64,000 nt of DNA from Actinernus sp. WN-2022. Taxonomy: Eukaryota; Cnidaria; Anthozoa; Actiniaria; Actinernidae. Of this stretch, positions 20,221-31,900 are shown piece by piece. A program made the translations under genes and the position numbers. How positions within the stretch are numbered: the stretch's first letter is position 1; the number at the start of each line of letters is the position of its first letter. The notes beneath the pieces were generated by a model. The model ran no database searches, was not told the DNA's origin, and worked only from the letters and a program-made list of their open reading frames with translations. The stretch lies in contig JAOWCC010000577.1 of the NCBI GenBank assembly GCA_030867875.1, positions 81,387,740 through 81,451,739 of the forward strand, given 5' to 3'.

Positions 20221-20758
20221 AGTGCCTATCACCCTTTTGATAGCTTATGAACCTCCGAAATGTTTCGAGTACTTCTGTGAAGAAAGTTTTGGTTTAAAGT
20301 GAATACTTTATGTTCTACGCTTGTTTGAAATCGTGGAAATGTGACCTTTCCTGACCCATGACCGCGTAAGTAAAAGCCTGGGTCGTTACCTGTATAGACG
20401 TCATCTTGACGTCTTATAATTAATTCGGCTTTGCAATCATTTGAAGAAATACTTAACATGGACTAAAATGACTTTTTTCTTTACTAACAACTCAAGAACT
20501 TAGTATATTTTCTATGCATCGATGTTGTTGTGATAAAAAGGCGCCATGGAGAATAATGCATTAATGTGATGACGTCTACCCAGGTTTCGACCCAGGCTTT
20601 TACTTACGCGGTCATGGGTCAGGAAAGGTCACATTTACACGATTACAAACAAGCGTAGAACAAAGTATTCACTTTAAACCAAAACTTTCTTCACAGAAGT
20701 ACTCAAAACTTTTCGGAGGTTCATAAGCTATCAAAATTGCAAAAGGGTGATAGGCACT
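20221..20758. mobile_element. 538-bp MITE with about 195-bp inverted arms and TTAA target duplications
   Basis: TTAA at 20217-20220 and 20759-20762 flanks ends AGTGCCTATCACCCTTTT and the complement. Long arms share TCATGGGTCAGGAAAGGTCA and AAGTATTCACTTTAAACCAAA. A partial copy of the same family lies at about 37727-38010 in an intron of the host gene. Confidence 0.85.
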
Positions 20759-20767
20759 TTAAGTAAT

Positions 20768-20853
20768 GTTTCAAAGCCGACAATGCACCTCGGACTGGAA
20801 CTAATTGCGCGGACTTTGAATTCCCGTCCAGTCTTCATTGTCGGCTTTGAAAC
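20768..20853. repeat. Perfect 18-bp inverted repeat (hairpin) next to the TTAA MITE
   Basis: GTTTCAAAGCCGACAATG at 20768-20785 is exactly complemented at 20836-20853, with a 50-base loop. The hairpin begins five bases after the TTAA that closes the neighbouring MITE. Confidence 0.8.
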
Positions 20854-20859
20854 GACTTA

Positions 20860-22319
20860 AAAAAAACTACTTAATAATTTCATGATTGTTTGGTGGTTGT
20901 GGGATAAACAACGCAACGACTTTAAAACTTCATGCGTTTAGAGTTTCGATGTTTCAGGCTCGTAGTTGTACTTGCGTATTTACATATAGTTGCTTGTTGG
21001 ACTTAAGTAATCAAACATCCATTGTTAATGAAAAGACGGAATGTTAACAATTATGCGCTTGTTCTCGTGAGAGTACGTGTTTACAACCTGGCGAGAATAT
21101 TGATGAAAAGATTATAGGTTGGTGCAATAGTCTGCGTTACGGACATGCGTAGTGTCAGGGCAGTGTGCAAAAAAACAGGTCCCACATTGGAGAGACGGTC
21201 TGTATGCACCAAGACAGGTATTGTACCTTTAAACTTCTTATCGCTTTGGGGGAGTCTCTGATGAAACACGAACAAGGAGTGTTTGAAGTAATATATACAA
21301 CACTGTCAACCGTGTTGTATCACATATCCAAACACCGAGAACTGAGAAAACGGAATAAAGTTTGGATAATTTATGCAAGTGTTTCATCACATATCCAAAC
21401 TCCTTCACGATTGTGACTCCAGTGGAGGCACACCTTTTCTTTCTCTGTCTTTCTTTACTTCTTCACTCCTTACTTGTAGTTTATCAGTATGTAAGTAGTT
21501 AGTAGTTCATGAAAGATGATGATTAAGAACAGTTTCACCACTGGGATGAAAATCAGTTGAAACACTTGATTTTCAACTGGTGTTTCATTGGGTTTCCAAA
21601 CTCATCCACCAGACCAAATGCAGTCCTCTGATCGACTAAAAAGCTCATGAATTATTAATAGCGAGATTGGTTATTCATTAATACAACGATGCATGTCCAA
21701 GGGAGGGGTGGGTAGTTTCCCAGAAACCGGGATTGAGCCTTCAATACTTAGTGGAAATGTAACATGACGTCATGGTTGACGTAACCCGATCGCCCTCATT
21801 TCTAATGGCAGGCGGCTCAAATTTAGACCGATATGGTATTGGGTGCCCATAAATCCCTTGGTGGCGATGTCGTAATGATGACATCATCGGATTTTACAGG
21901 CTATTACAACAGCAGTAATAACTTCAACTTTGAACACTTCCACATACTTACCCTTGAGAACACACTAAAATACACTTTACATCCACGAGTTCGCCATTGT
22001 GGCGCTCTTTTTTACTTGCTACTTCAAGTTTAAAGTTTCGCGTGCAAGGGATTGTGGGTAAAAGTATAAGTCACTACCTTTTGTGGTACAGTAAATTGTA
22101 GGGTGTGGTCTACTTCACACCAAGATCCTAAGACCAAGCCAAAGGTGAACAAACGGTCGCATATATTTAAAACAAAAACATTGAAGACTGAGATTTATGT
22201 TCAGTTCAGTACAATGTCTACAGATTGAACGAGTTACCCAGGAAGAGCGCCAATACAATGAAACCAATTTACTTACCGCAAGTCTAAACGTTCTATTAGA
22301 GGGAACCTCCACCGAAAGG
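20860..22319. other. Intergenic stretch, nothing recognised
   Basis: Only very short hairpins (CAACAC/GTGTTG near 21300). No supported gene. Confidence 0.4.
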
Positions 22320-22627
22320 AAACGATGTTTGCTCTCAAATGTTTGTTATGGTACCCAAGTTTGTTCGTTTCCTGTAAATTGCACAGCAGGTTGATTTTCT
22401 GTACCATTTGTGCGTTTCTCCCGCTGTCAGTCTCTTATGAGGAAAATCGCGAGATTTTGGTAGGTACAGATTCTTCCAGGTCTGCTAGTTCGAGAAAGTC
22501 CTGTTTATTGTACTATATTTGTCCCAACTGGTTTCTTGCTGGAAATAGTAAATGGTACAATTTCAGGACACAAACACAGCATTAGATTTAGGCATTCATA
22601 ACAACCATTTGAGAGCAAACATTGTTT
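22320..22627. mobile_element. About 308-bp MITE-like element with 30-bp inverted ends
   Basis: Ends share ATGTTTGCTCTCAAATG and TTGTTATG in inverted orientation (22320-22350 against 22595-22627). No duplication is recognised. Confidence 0.55.
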
Positions 22628-22629
22628 TT

Positions 22630-23700
22630 CAGTGCGAGGCTAACATAACAGGCTACAACTCCCCCGGCGCTGCCAGTCGTTTCAGGTTAGCAGCTACGTT
22701 ATACCTGCTGTGTTTGTAATCAATTCTCCACATTTTTAACCCAGAATTGGTCCAATAAAAGAGCGTTTTCTTGACTAAGAAAACTAATATTTGCAGTTTT
22801 CTAAAAGAATGATATTGAATCTGTAAATATCATGAAGGAATTTTATATGGGTTGTAAGCACTGTACACACTAACATTTATATATTCACGAAAGGCCGAGA
22901 ATGCATCTTACAAAACAAACGTCCTATTTCTTCAAAATTGATCCCACCCACCCACCCTCTCCTCCCGCCCTAAATCTACAATTTATTAAAGGCCCACTAA
23001 AATATTCATATTGTCATCCATCTGCTTCAACACCTGCTTATACGGTAAATCGTTAAATATGATATGGATATGAATTTAGTTGATATTTAAGTCTTTCATC
23101 TTAAAAGTGGCAAAATACAAGCATTGCTCTCTGTCCATGTCTATTTTAGGATAAGAGAATATTAAGGTTGGATAGGTTAGTTAGATACATTGAATGGCTA
23201 CAAGCGGAAACGAATCCAGATGTTGTATCATGACATCGGCTAACTCGCGGCAATCTGATTGGCTAAGCAGGAACCGTCAATCAATCGACGGGAAACGGGT
23301 AGAAAAACAACCTACTACATAATTGCTTATTTTCTTTTTTTCTTCACTTATTTTTCTCTACATAAATTTATAAGTTGGAAAGCACCGTAGTTTGGTTATG
23401 CTAAAACAATCAGACTTCTCGTTATTGGTTTCCAGCTACTTTGATAGTCGACTCAGGGCTGTACCCCTAGTCAACTATCAGCCTAAACGGAAACATTGCG
23501 GTCTAGTTGTATAATAGATACAAACGAGTAAGCAATTCCTGCGTTTGGCCACTTGTGCCATACTTTCTTACTCGACAATCGGAAGGTACTAAATAACATC
23601 CGGCAAAAGCATCCGAGCCAAAATGCTGTGAGCGGTAAACTTCATGAATTAAAACGAATCAAATACACTAAAAATACTTACATCTAAACAAGAGAAGATA
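22630..23700. other. Intergenic stretch, nothing recognised
   Basis: No coding signal. A weak inverted pair (GATAGTCGACT/AGTCAACTATC near 23441-23480) is too short to interpret. Confidence 0.4.
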
Positions 23701-23705
23701 AATCA

Positions 23706-23795
23706 TAACAAAATATGCAGGTTCTACTGGGATTCGAACCCGAAACGCCCGCCCATAAGGCAAACGTCCTAAACAGACGATCCACGCCGTGTGTG
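23706..23795 (-). repeat. SINE-like, possibly tRNA-derived fragment (second copy)
   Basis: The reverse complement reads GTGGATCGTCTGTTTAGGAC, then GGGTTCGAATCCCAGTAGAA with an exact B-box core GGTTCGAATCC. Acceptor-stem strands do not pair, so it is not a working tRNA. Confidence 0.45.
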
Positions 23796-24490
23796 ACAAA
23801 TTTTCATCACTTGATACTCTACCTAAGTTTACCACTGACAATAATGTGGCTCACATGGTTTTGTCGGATGTTATTTAGTGCCTTACTCGCCAATCACTGG
23901 GTGACGTCTAACGTAAATGGCTTCAGCAGTTAGCTGTTACAGACGGACCTATGCAAACAGTCCTTACAATTAACTTTACAAAAATAACTGATTAGAATTT
24001 TACCCAATAAGCAAACCAAACGTTATCATCAGGCAAGTACAAAGATTAATATGGCCGAGTGGCAAAAGCTGGCCATACCAATACAACTGTCAAGTTGCAA
24101 CAGAATTAGAACATTTTTGTTTAGAGGGTTGAGTACAATTTATACTATGAAGCAAAACATGCTAACAAAAATCCGTCTAAACAGACCTATTAGGCATTTC
24201 CGAGTCGAACAAGGGAGTGGGACCAAGTGTCAACATTAATCTGATTAACAAATGTATCCATCACAAGAAAGACACTAAATTTAGCTGTCGAGTTTGGGAG
24301 TGTTTGGATAGATACGAACTGAATAAGTAAACCTTCAAAAATCGCCAAAAAAAGAGAACGTACTGTTTTGGAGGACGCCGTTCCCCAAGGCCATACATTG
24401 TTACTTTTACGATTTTAAAGAGCTCGCCACATTTTTATTATCAAACCAATCTCCCTCAAATTCTGAAAACCTAACTAATAGCCCACTTCC
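23796..24490. other. Intergenic stretch, nothing recognised
   Basis: No supported gene, RNA or repeat pair. Confidence 0.4.
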
Positions 24491-24492
24491 TA

Positions 24493-24789
24493 GCCTGCAA
24501 GCATGACGTCAGCAGGTTTGTTTTATTTTACTGCCCAATCAAAACCATTGTTAGAATTTCAGTGAATTGGCGCGCCAGTGAACACTCTCCTATGATTGGT
24601 CAATGGCAAATGTATTGTCTGAATCCTTTTAAATGCAAATACGTCACTTTCCAGGATATGGAAGGTAAAATGAGACTGGTCCATAACACAATAAGGTGTG
24701 CATTTTGGAAACTAATTAAGCGCTCGGGTAAGGAGACGTTACTTTTTTCTTCGAATTTATGAGTGAAAAAATACGTCTGCATAGCAGGC
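24493..24789. mobile_element. MITE related to 14052-14232, longer variant
   Basis: The right 70 bases (GCTCGGGTAAGGAGACGTTA, TTCGAATTTATGAGTGAAAA, TGCATAGCAGGCTA) match the right arm of the 14-kb copy, and the centre AACTAATTAAGCG is shared too. The left end GCCTGCAAGCATGACGTCAG is less similar. TA borders both ends. Confidence 0.65.
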
Positions 24790-24793
24790 TACT

Positions 24794-24854
24794 ACTTCCG
24801 CGATATGCTTTACTTGTCAATTTGTGCGTGACAAGTAAAGCATATCGCGGAAGT
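24794..24854. repeat. Perfect hairpin with 26-bp stem and 9-base loop
   Basis: The stem strand begins ACTTCCGCGATATGCTTTAC and ends TTGTCA, and is exactly mirrored after the loop ATTTGTGCG. It starts immediately after the end of the neighbouring MITE. Confidence 0.9.
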
Positions 24855-26090
24855 GGACTATTTGATTGTGATCTTTCTTGTGATATTGTTCTTAATCAGT
24901 TCCAGTCCCTTCCTTAACTCCGAAATGACTCATCATGCAGAGACGATTGTCTGATGCCTCTCTCAAGATCCTCTGCTGAACGTGAAATCCAAAAGTAGAT
25001 CTTTGCTTTAACTTAACGTCATGGCCACCATCTTGGTTGACAGTCCTCGTTAGCTTCTCTCGTTAGATCAACCAACATGACCGCTACACCTTTTTTTAAT
25101 CTCTGGTAATTGATTGAAAGCCGAGTAATTTGAGGAGAAATGTGCACTAAACTGTTAACCCCAAAATGCTTACGTTTGAAATATAATGGCGGTATCGTGC
25201 CTTGGAAATGTAAACAAATCCAATATTTTGAAGGGAGAAAAACTTAATAAAAAAACGACAGGTTCAATACATAGGTTATTTACATCAGTGCCGAGAAGTC
25301 GGTATGGAGGGAAACAAAGCTGGCCTTTAAAACGTTTTTTTTTTTTAAGACCGTGGGTAAAATTTGTCTCTATACGTACCGATCACGGCCGGTAAATAAC
25401 GTTTGATTATTCTCATTATCAATTTATTTGATTTCATTTGCTTTCGTTAATCCAGTCGAGCACTCGTACGAAGGGATACATTTGTCAGTCGAGGTGCGCA
25501 CTTTCTCTCATATCACTGGCACTTTTATGCAGTTTCCCTCTTTTTTCCAAGGCTTTCTATACAACGTGTTCAGTGCTAGGGTACATTTGTCAGAATTTTG
25601 TCAAAAACTTAGCTGGTATTAAAATATAGTAGCTCCAGATGAGGAAAAAATGACTGGCCACTAGCCAATCAGATCGCGCTATTTCAATGATTTCAGACTA
25701 GAAAAATAAAGTAGATTTAACAGGTGTCAGAGAAGCAGCAATAACTGTTTGGATACAACAAGCATATCTTTGGACTATTAGAGAGCAAATACTATTTTAA
25801 TTATACTACTTAAAGACTACTATCCGAGCACATGAATCTTTGCGCAGCATCGTTTTCGTAGTGCAACTAGAAGTCACTGTCAAGGTATCGTTCTCGTAGC
25901 AGGGTTAGTACTGCCGAGAGATGATAAAATTCCAGTAGTTGTCCAGGAGATTTCCAGGTTACAAAGAGAACATTTCCAGGCCCTTGAACTCTGAGATTTC
26001 ACAGCGAAAGTGGTTAAAACGTTTGTTCTTAGCCCTCATGTACGCCATGTTTACTTTACGAAATATGTCTATAAAATGCCATTAACTTTC
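24855..26090. other. Intergenic stretch, nothing recognised
   Basis: Two frames near 25186-25395 and 25428-25629 are without features. No repeats of note. Confidence 0.4.
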
Positions 26091-26232
26091 CAGGGCCCGG
26101 TTGTTCGAAGCAAGGATAAGCGATTACCCAGGGTTAAATCACTAACCCGGGGGTGAACTTTACAGAATACAATTACAGACTTCGCGCAGTCCTAGGGATA
26201 AAGTTATCCTTGCTTCGAACAACTGGGCCCTG
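26091..26232. mobile_element. 142-bp MITE with CAGGGCCC...GTTGTTCGAA inverted ends
   Basis: Ends CAGGGCCCGGTTGTTCGAAG and complement, extended by CAAGGATAA, give a 29-bp terminal inverted repeat with one or two mismatches. No clean duplication is visible. Confidence 0.8.
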
Positions 26233-26439
26233 GCGTAGATTGAGAAAAATAAGCATGAATTCCAGGAGCAGTGCGAACACTGCTCTAATTTAAGAGCAGC
26301 TGGTTTGTGGTGATTGTTCATGAAAGTGTGTAGCCGAGAGGCTGGTAAACAAATACTGAACCAAAATATTCCACGCCATGAATCATAGGCTCGGCAAGGT
26401 CTTTAACAGCTGTCAAAAGCATTAAAACAATCCAATTGA

Positions 26440-26860
26440 CACTTTTCACGCAGTGGCCATGTTGAGTCACGAGAATTGAAAATATTTTGCTAGTAGAAAC
26501 CTCGTTCTGAAGTCTTGCAGCACAAAATCCATTGCTTCTGGCAAACACGATGGCAGCTGCACAACAAGGGTTAACTTGGCTCAATGTTGTCCCATTTCAC
26601 ATCACGTGACCATCCCCTTGTGTATTGTTTCCTTTATTTCTGGTTAACGCATGAGGAGATACATTGATATGGAATACTTCGGACAAAGATTATTATTCCC
26701 CAAAGATTTGAAATGGGACAACATTGAGCCAAGCTAAATAGGTCTATTGTCCCTTCTCGCACGGCGGCCATGTGGAGTCCCACGAGAATACAAACCTTTG
26801 TTTTTGCTAGTCTAACCTCGTTCTGAAACTGCTCAGTTAGAGGATGACCATGCAACATCA
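26440..26860. repeat. Diverged direct repeat pair with an inverted pair between
   Basis: Blocks around 26450-26520 and 26760-26830 share GCCATGTTGAGTC-type and CTAACCTCGTTCTGAA-type words in the same orientation. Between them GGCTCAATGTTGTCCCATTT at about 26579 is inverted at about 26709-26730. It probably represents old nested repeats. Confidence 0.5.
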
Positions 26861-27188
26861 TCTCTAGCCAACATGGCCGGTGCAAGAGAAGGGTCAATTA
26901 TTTTGAAGGAGCATATCCTCGGAGTTTGTGAAACCAAATCACTAAAATAAGGATTACTGATGGGGTTATTTTACTATAATTATGCTTAATACTCGATACT
27001 TTCTTTGACAGCAAACCTAAAGGCCCAAACCTTTCTTTAGTACATTCACCAGTGGCGGGGGTGTTTTGCATAATGCAGAATGCAAATTAGAAAACCGGTC
27101 AGCTGAAATACCATGAGCCGCATTCACCAGCTAGATGCCATGCATGGAAAGTGAATGCCGATTGTTGGAACAAATAGGAATGTACTTA

Positions 27189-27391
27189 CCAAAGCCTCGG
27201 TTTGACTACATCTTTAAAGTCATTTACTTTCATTACACATAGGATTTATCTTATTGGACGATTAGAATAAAGTAATGTACGGTTGCTAATCAGTACACAA
27301 TAGAGCATGGTAGGATTGCTAATTACACCATAGAGTTAATTTTCAGCACATGGAAATTTCTTTACACTTCCTGGTCAAACCGAGGCTTTGG
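27189..27391. mobile_element. 203-bp MITE with TA target duplication
   Basis: Ends CCAAAGCCTCGGTTTGAC and exact complement, flanked by TA on both sides, fit a Tc1/mariner-type non-autonomous element. Confidence 0.85.
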
Positions 27392-27393
27392 TA

Positions 27394-28280
27394 AATACAG
27401 GCCAGGTTCAGTGAGCAGACAACCATATCTTGGGAAAGGCCTATTGCTGTTAATTGTTGGCAATAATCTACAGTGAAAATTTGTTGGAAAAAAGGAATAC
27501 ATATCTTATATGAAAAAAACATTACGAGTATGAGCCATTTTGGTTCGCGTGTGCCGCCATCTTGGTTCTTGACATTTCATGGTTGTTCCTATTAGGGCTA
27601 CCGAATGGTAAACTGGAGCATTGGCAAGCATCTTGTTTTTACGGCAAGCACAAGCAATTATATTTTATCACAGCTGTGAGCACCGAGCATATTCACTTTA
27701 ACTTTCGCGAGCACCGAGCAAAGCAAGTGCGAGTAATTCGAGCACACACGAGCATCCGAGCAAAAGCCTAAGACGAGCACGTCCAAATTTTGACTAGTAC
27801 ACAACATAAGAGCTATTGTTTTATGACAATAGGGGCATCTGTGTGACGTCATAAAATCCACGAAAGTGGTGACTCGTATGCATTTTTTCTCACAAACTAA
27901 CATATTTTCCAATTATTGTTCAACAACTTTTCAGTTTAGACTATACTGTCGACGGCAGCAATTTGTTCCAACAATCGGGGTTTCCTTTAAGGCAATCATG
28001 GCGCTAATACAAATTCGCAGTGCCAAGAGAAAGAAAACCAGCTTTTTTTCAAACTGGCATTTCCTAGACAATGTTAAATTGAAAACCATTGCTAACATAC
28101 GAAAAGGGCTGCCGTTCTTCAAAAAATTATCCAAAGATATGCTTCTGAACTCGCAATTTTAACGTGACAAATAAAAAGAAAGTTTAGAGGTTGAGTGTTC
28201 AGGGAAGAATTAAGTTTCCCTAAAAAAATATTCGTGTTTGCTCATGTTTGCTCTAACTCTCAACTATTAAGTTAGCCTAT
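27394..28280. other. Intergenic stretch, nothing recognised
   Basis: It holds a local run of CGAGCA words (27679-27780) and chance frames, but no supported gene. Confidence 0.4.
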
Positions 28281-28729
28281 CAAAGTGTACGTAATTTTTA
28301 TTTTTATCATAAATATTGATTCTACATCAAGTGAATAGTAGAATGGTAGAATACGTCTTGATTTGCATGTTGCGTCTGTGATTTGTAGAGGTTTACATCT
28401 AAAATGCTACTGATGTGACGTCAACCCTGGAATTTACTGTTATGTCTTTCTCCTTGGGAACAAAACTCTCTGATTTAGTCAAAATATCGGTAAATCGCTC
28501 ATACAAACTATAATTATAACATGCATGTTTATAAAATGTTATTTACCTGTACCAGCATATTTTTATATAATAAATGATTCCTATAGAGATGTCAACATTG
28601 GCATTTTGGATATGTAAACCTCCATAACTTAGAAGCAACACTCAAATAAAAACAAATTCTACCATTCAACTAGTCACTTTATGTAGAATCAATAGTTGTG
28701 ATAACATAATAAACGTTAGGTGCACTTTA
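28281..28729. mobile_element. About 450-bp MITE with inverted arms, just downstream of the host gene stop codon
   Basis: Arms share AAAGTG, TATTGATTCTACAT, AAGTGA and GAATGGTAGAAT in inverted orientation. A related, interrupted copy lies at about 44068-44480. It starts within 180 bases of the PPP6R stop codon, so it probably sits in the 3' untranslated region. Confidence 0.65.
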
Positions 28730-28904
28730 CGCTAATACCTTGAGTACATTTGGCACGAGTATGTATGTACACTGGATGTACACTGTGGAATCCTATAGTT
28801 TATCTGTGTCTACTTATTAACCCACTCGAAATAAAATACCCTTAGAGCACACTTCTGTGCGCACCAGCCGTATTTACAGCAGGAATGGTACCCTGTTACA
28901 TCAA

Positions 28905-28959
28905 CTAGCCTGGTCCGTTTGTTAGGGGAGGAGTCTCCGTCAATTCTGGGAGAGGGGGT
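28905..28959 (-). CDS. PPP6R: PPP6R terminal exon with stop codon
   Basis: The acceptor TTCTATTCCAG opens an exon whose first base completes AGA. It then reads [17 protein letters not shown] and a TAG stop at 28905-28907. The NGP ending is like that of vertebrate PPP6R proteins. Other frames here are open too, but only this one fits the phase. Confidence 0.82.
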
Positions 28960-31900
28960 CTGGAATAGAAAGGACGCATTAGTAAAAACAGATAACATCC
29001 ACGGACAAATATCAGTTCAGTCCCTCGACAGGAACACTACTGCTTAGATATAAACCAATGACGTTAGAATGTCGTCAAAATACGGTAACTTGTGGTGACA
29101 TATAGAGGAAATCGCATGAACGCGAGTGCTATACGTGATTGATGGGCATGGAATGATATTGAAAGTTCTGATAACTGCATGAGCCTTTAAAATATCACAC
29201 AGTGCCCATAAATCACGTGTAGCACGAGCAGTTGATACGATTTCTTGTTTATAGTATACTGAGCAAACATTTGCTGAGAGCATGCGCTTGTGCACTCTAT
29301 TTAACAATTATTCACTGAAGTCGAAGTGACTATTGGTGAATATTTACCGAGACGAAGTTTTAGTATAATTACATCAGTGAATATCAGAGAAAGTAAAGTC
29401 TCACTTCCGACCCTATTATAAGTTTCACAAGCGCGCGTGACAGGATAGTTTTGTGAGAAACAATTACATAATCACGTGTCGCTACGGCACAAACCGACTC
29501 GAAACGAGACTTGCAGGGGGCTACAAGTATGGATTTTCTTAAGACAGAAAAATACCGGAAAAAAAAGTCCAAATGCACACTAGAATCCAAGTTGAAGCAG
29601 CAGTCTTCACTTTTGACACGTCGTACCGTGTTACAAAGAGCGAAATGCAGCGAAAATGAGCGAAAATGGGCAAAACTGAAACTCTGCCACGGCGAGTGAA
29701 AATTTATCGAAAGGAACCGCTTTCATGAGTTCACTTCAAAGGACAAATTTGCTGGAAACTACGATTCAACTAGTTTTGTGGATTATAGCCATCACAGAAT
29801 CAAAAACAATGGTAAATCAAGAGACAAATGATTTCGGTACGAGATAAAGCTTGAAAACACACGGAGAGCGATGAGAGAAGAGCTAACAGCAACCAGCTTC
29901 CTGAATGAAACAAGAACTTGTTGTTTTTCTATAAAGAACCACGTGGAAAATAACTAAGTACGTACTCTCTTTTTTAGTCGAACCGTTTCCAAATTCGTAG
30001 GACAAGGTGTTGTTGTGTTATTTATTGCTCTAAGTAGACGGTATTTCCTTGTGAGAGTTTGTGATTCATGAAGACCGAATAAACTCAACCCGAAACTCGT
30101 AAGTAAACTTTGTTTGTGAAGGTTTATGGAGTTTTAAAAAAAGCTTCAAGTTTAGCCATACTTATTTTGTTGCTTCTTTGGTGGGTTTTGGAAAAAGCTT
30201 TTTCTTTCATATTATTTATTTCTTCGTGAGAAACATCGGTAAATATGCGAGCGGCCATTTTGGTAAATGCCTTGTATGTTATATTCACCTCTAGGCGCTC
30301 TGCAGGTGAATATAGCGGCGTATGACGTAATTCTCGACCAATCAGAGCAAGGGAATCTCTATATTCACTGATGAAATTATACTAAAACCTGTTTATGCAC
30401 TCGTCATTGACCAATATGAATCCAGACATTTTGTTGAATATATTATAAATAGGGGATAGTGGACGGCCGCTAGAAGATTGCACTCAATCGTAAGAATCTC
30501 CAAGCATCTATGTAATGTTATTTAAAGTAAATAATTATCGATGAAATACCGGATTTCATCCCTAAAAACGCTAGAAAATCTTAAGTGTTATCTTCACGTG
30601 TTATCTTCTATACCTATACAGGGCTCGAAATTGCGCCCGATACGGGCGTAAATACGCCTAGATTTTTTTCGTTTTACGCCTAACGTTTTCCACTTAGGCG
30701 TAAAATTTTGGAGAATTACGCCTAAAATTTTTAAGCTGGGCGTAAAATTACGCCTCCTTTTTTTTCTTAATTTCGAGCCCTGCTATATTAAAGGGGCACT
30801 GTCAATCGAAATGAACTTTCTGGTTTCATTAAAAACAAAACTACAAAAATAACACACTGAGATAAGAGAAATACTATGTTAATGTCCTAATACACTTTTC
30901 TAACCTTTTCGAAAGAGGTGGTAAAAGCTCATTCTAGAACTTAATTTTGATTAACCGATTTCAAGTTGCTTTATATAACAATCCGTCTGAAAAGCACATG
31001 CTGATTGGACAAGAGCCGTGTGTTATTAGGACACACATGGATGGCGTCGTGAGGGTGCACAACCGATTTCTCAACTCGTTTCAATTGAATATTTTCATAG
31101 TTTTTAGTTTGCGATTATTATAAAAAAACAAGTAGATTCCATTGTGTCGTGCACCTGTCCTACTATAGATGCACAGATGACGGCAAGACGTGAAGAGAAC
31201 ATCAGTTACTCGACTGCGTCTCGTGGCGCACTTCTTTGTTCACGTTGTGACGTCATCTGTGTAGCACATCTATAAGAGGCCAGACGCACGGCAGAATGGA
31301 ATATATTTGTTTACCAAATCTCTTAAAATCAGTATTTTTCACCCACTCAAATCTTTGCCATCCTTCATCGAAATTGTCTCTATTTTCTCCAGTATTTCTG
31401 TAAAGCATACTCTGTTAATCTGAGTAGTTATTTGTCTTTCGTCATGAGGAAGTTGACAGTGACCCTTACACTGTCTTTCTATCAGCAACACTAAGTCACT
31501 TTACCTCGAATCATCCAGTTTAGTTTTCTTGTTGATGGATTGATGACACGTGCCATCGTTAAGGTCAAAGTCCACTGGACCATTATCTTTAGGTACTTCT
31601 ATTGTGTTACTCGTGTTAACAGAGTTCACTGGCGAGTGTGATGGGTTGTTTGCAACGGGCTCCTCACGACTGTTACTAGCAGGCTGCAAGAGTGAGAGAA
31701 AGTGATTCAGAGATGTTACAAGTACATGTAACGGAAGACTAGTCTGTAAATATTGGTACCCAGTGGGTACGTGTGTGGACTGTAATGCGTGTAAAACAAA
31801 TGCACAGGTTTATTGTATGACTTTAGAAGCATGGACAAAGTACCGCTGGATTCTCGATCATGATTGATTCTACTGCTGTGGTTTGGTTTTAAAGCCCGAA

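Noticed and set aside
23706..23795. Functional tRNA gene
   Set aside because: The B-box is good but the acceptor and T stems do not pair properly and the A-box region is atypical.
26318..26897. Two adjacent minus-strand frames as paralogous small proteins
   Set aside because: Their similarity is at the DNA level in a diverged repeat and falls in different frames.
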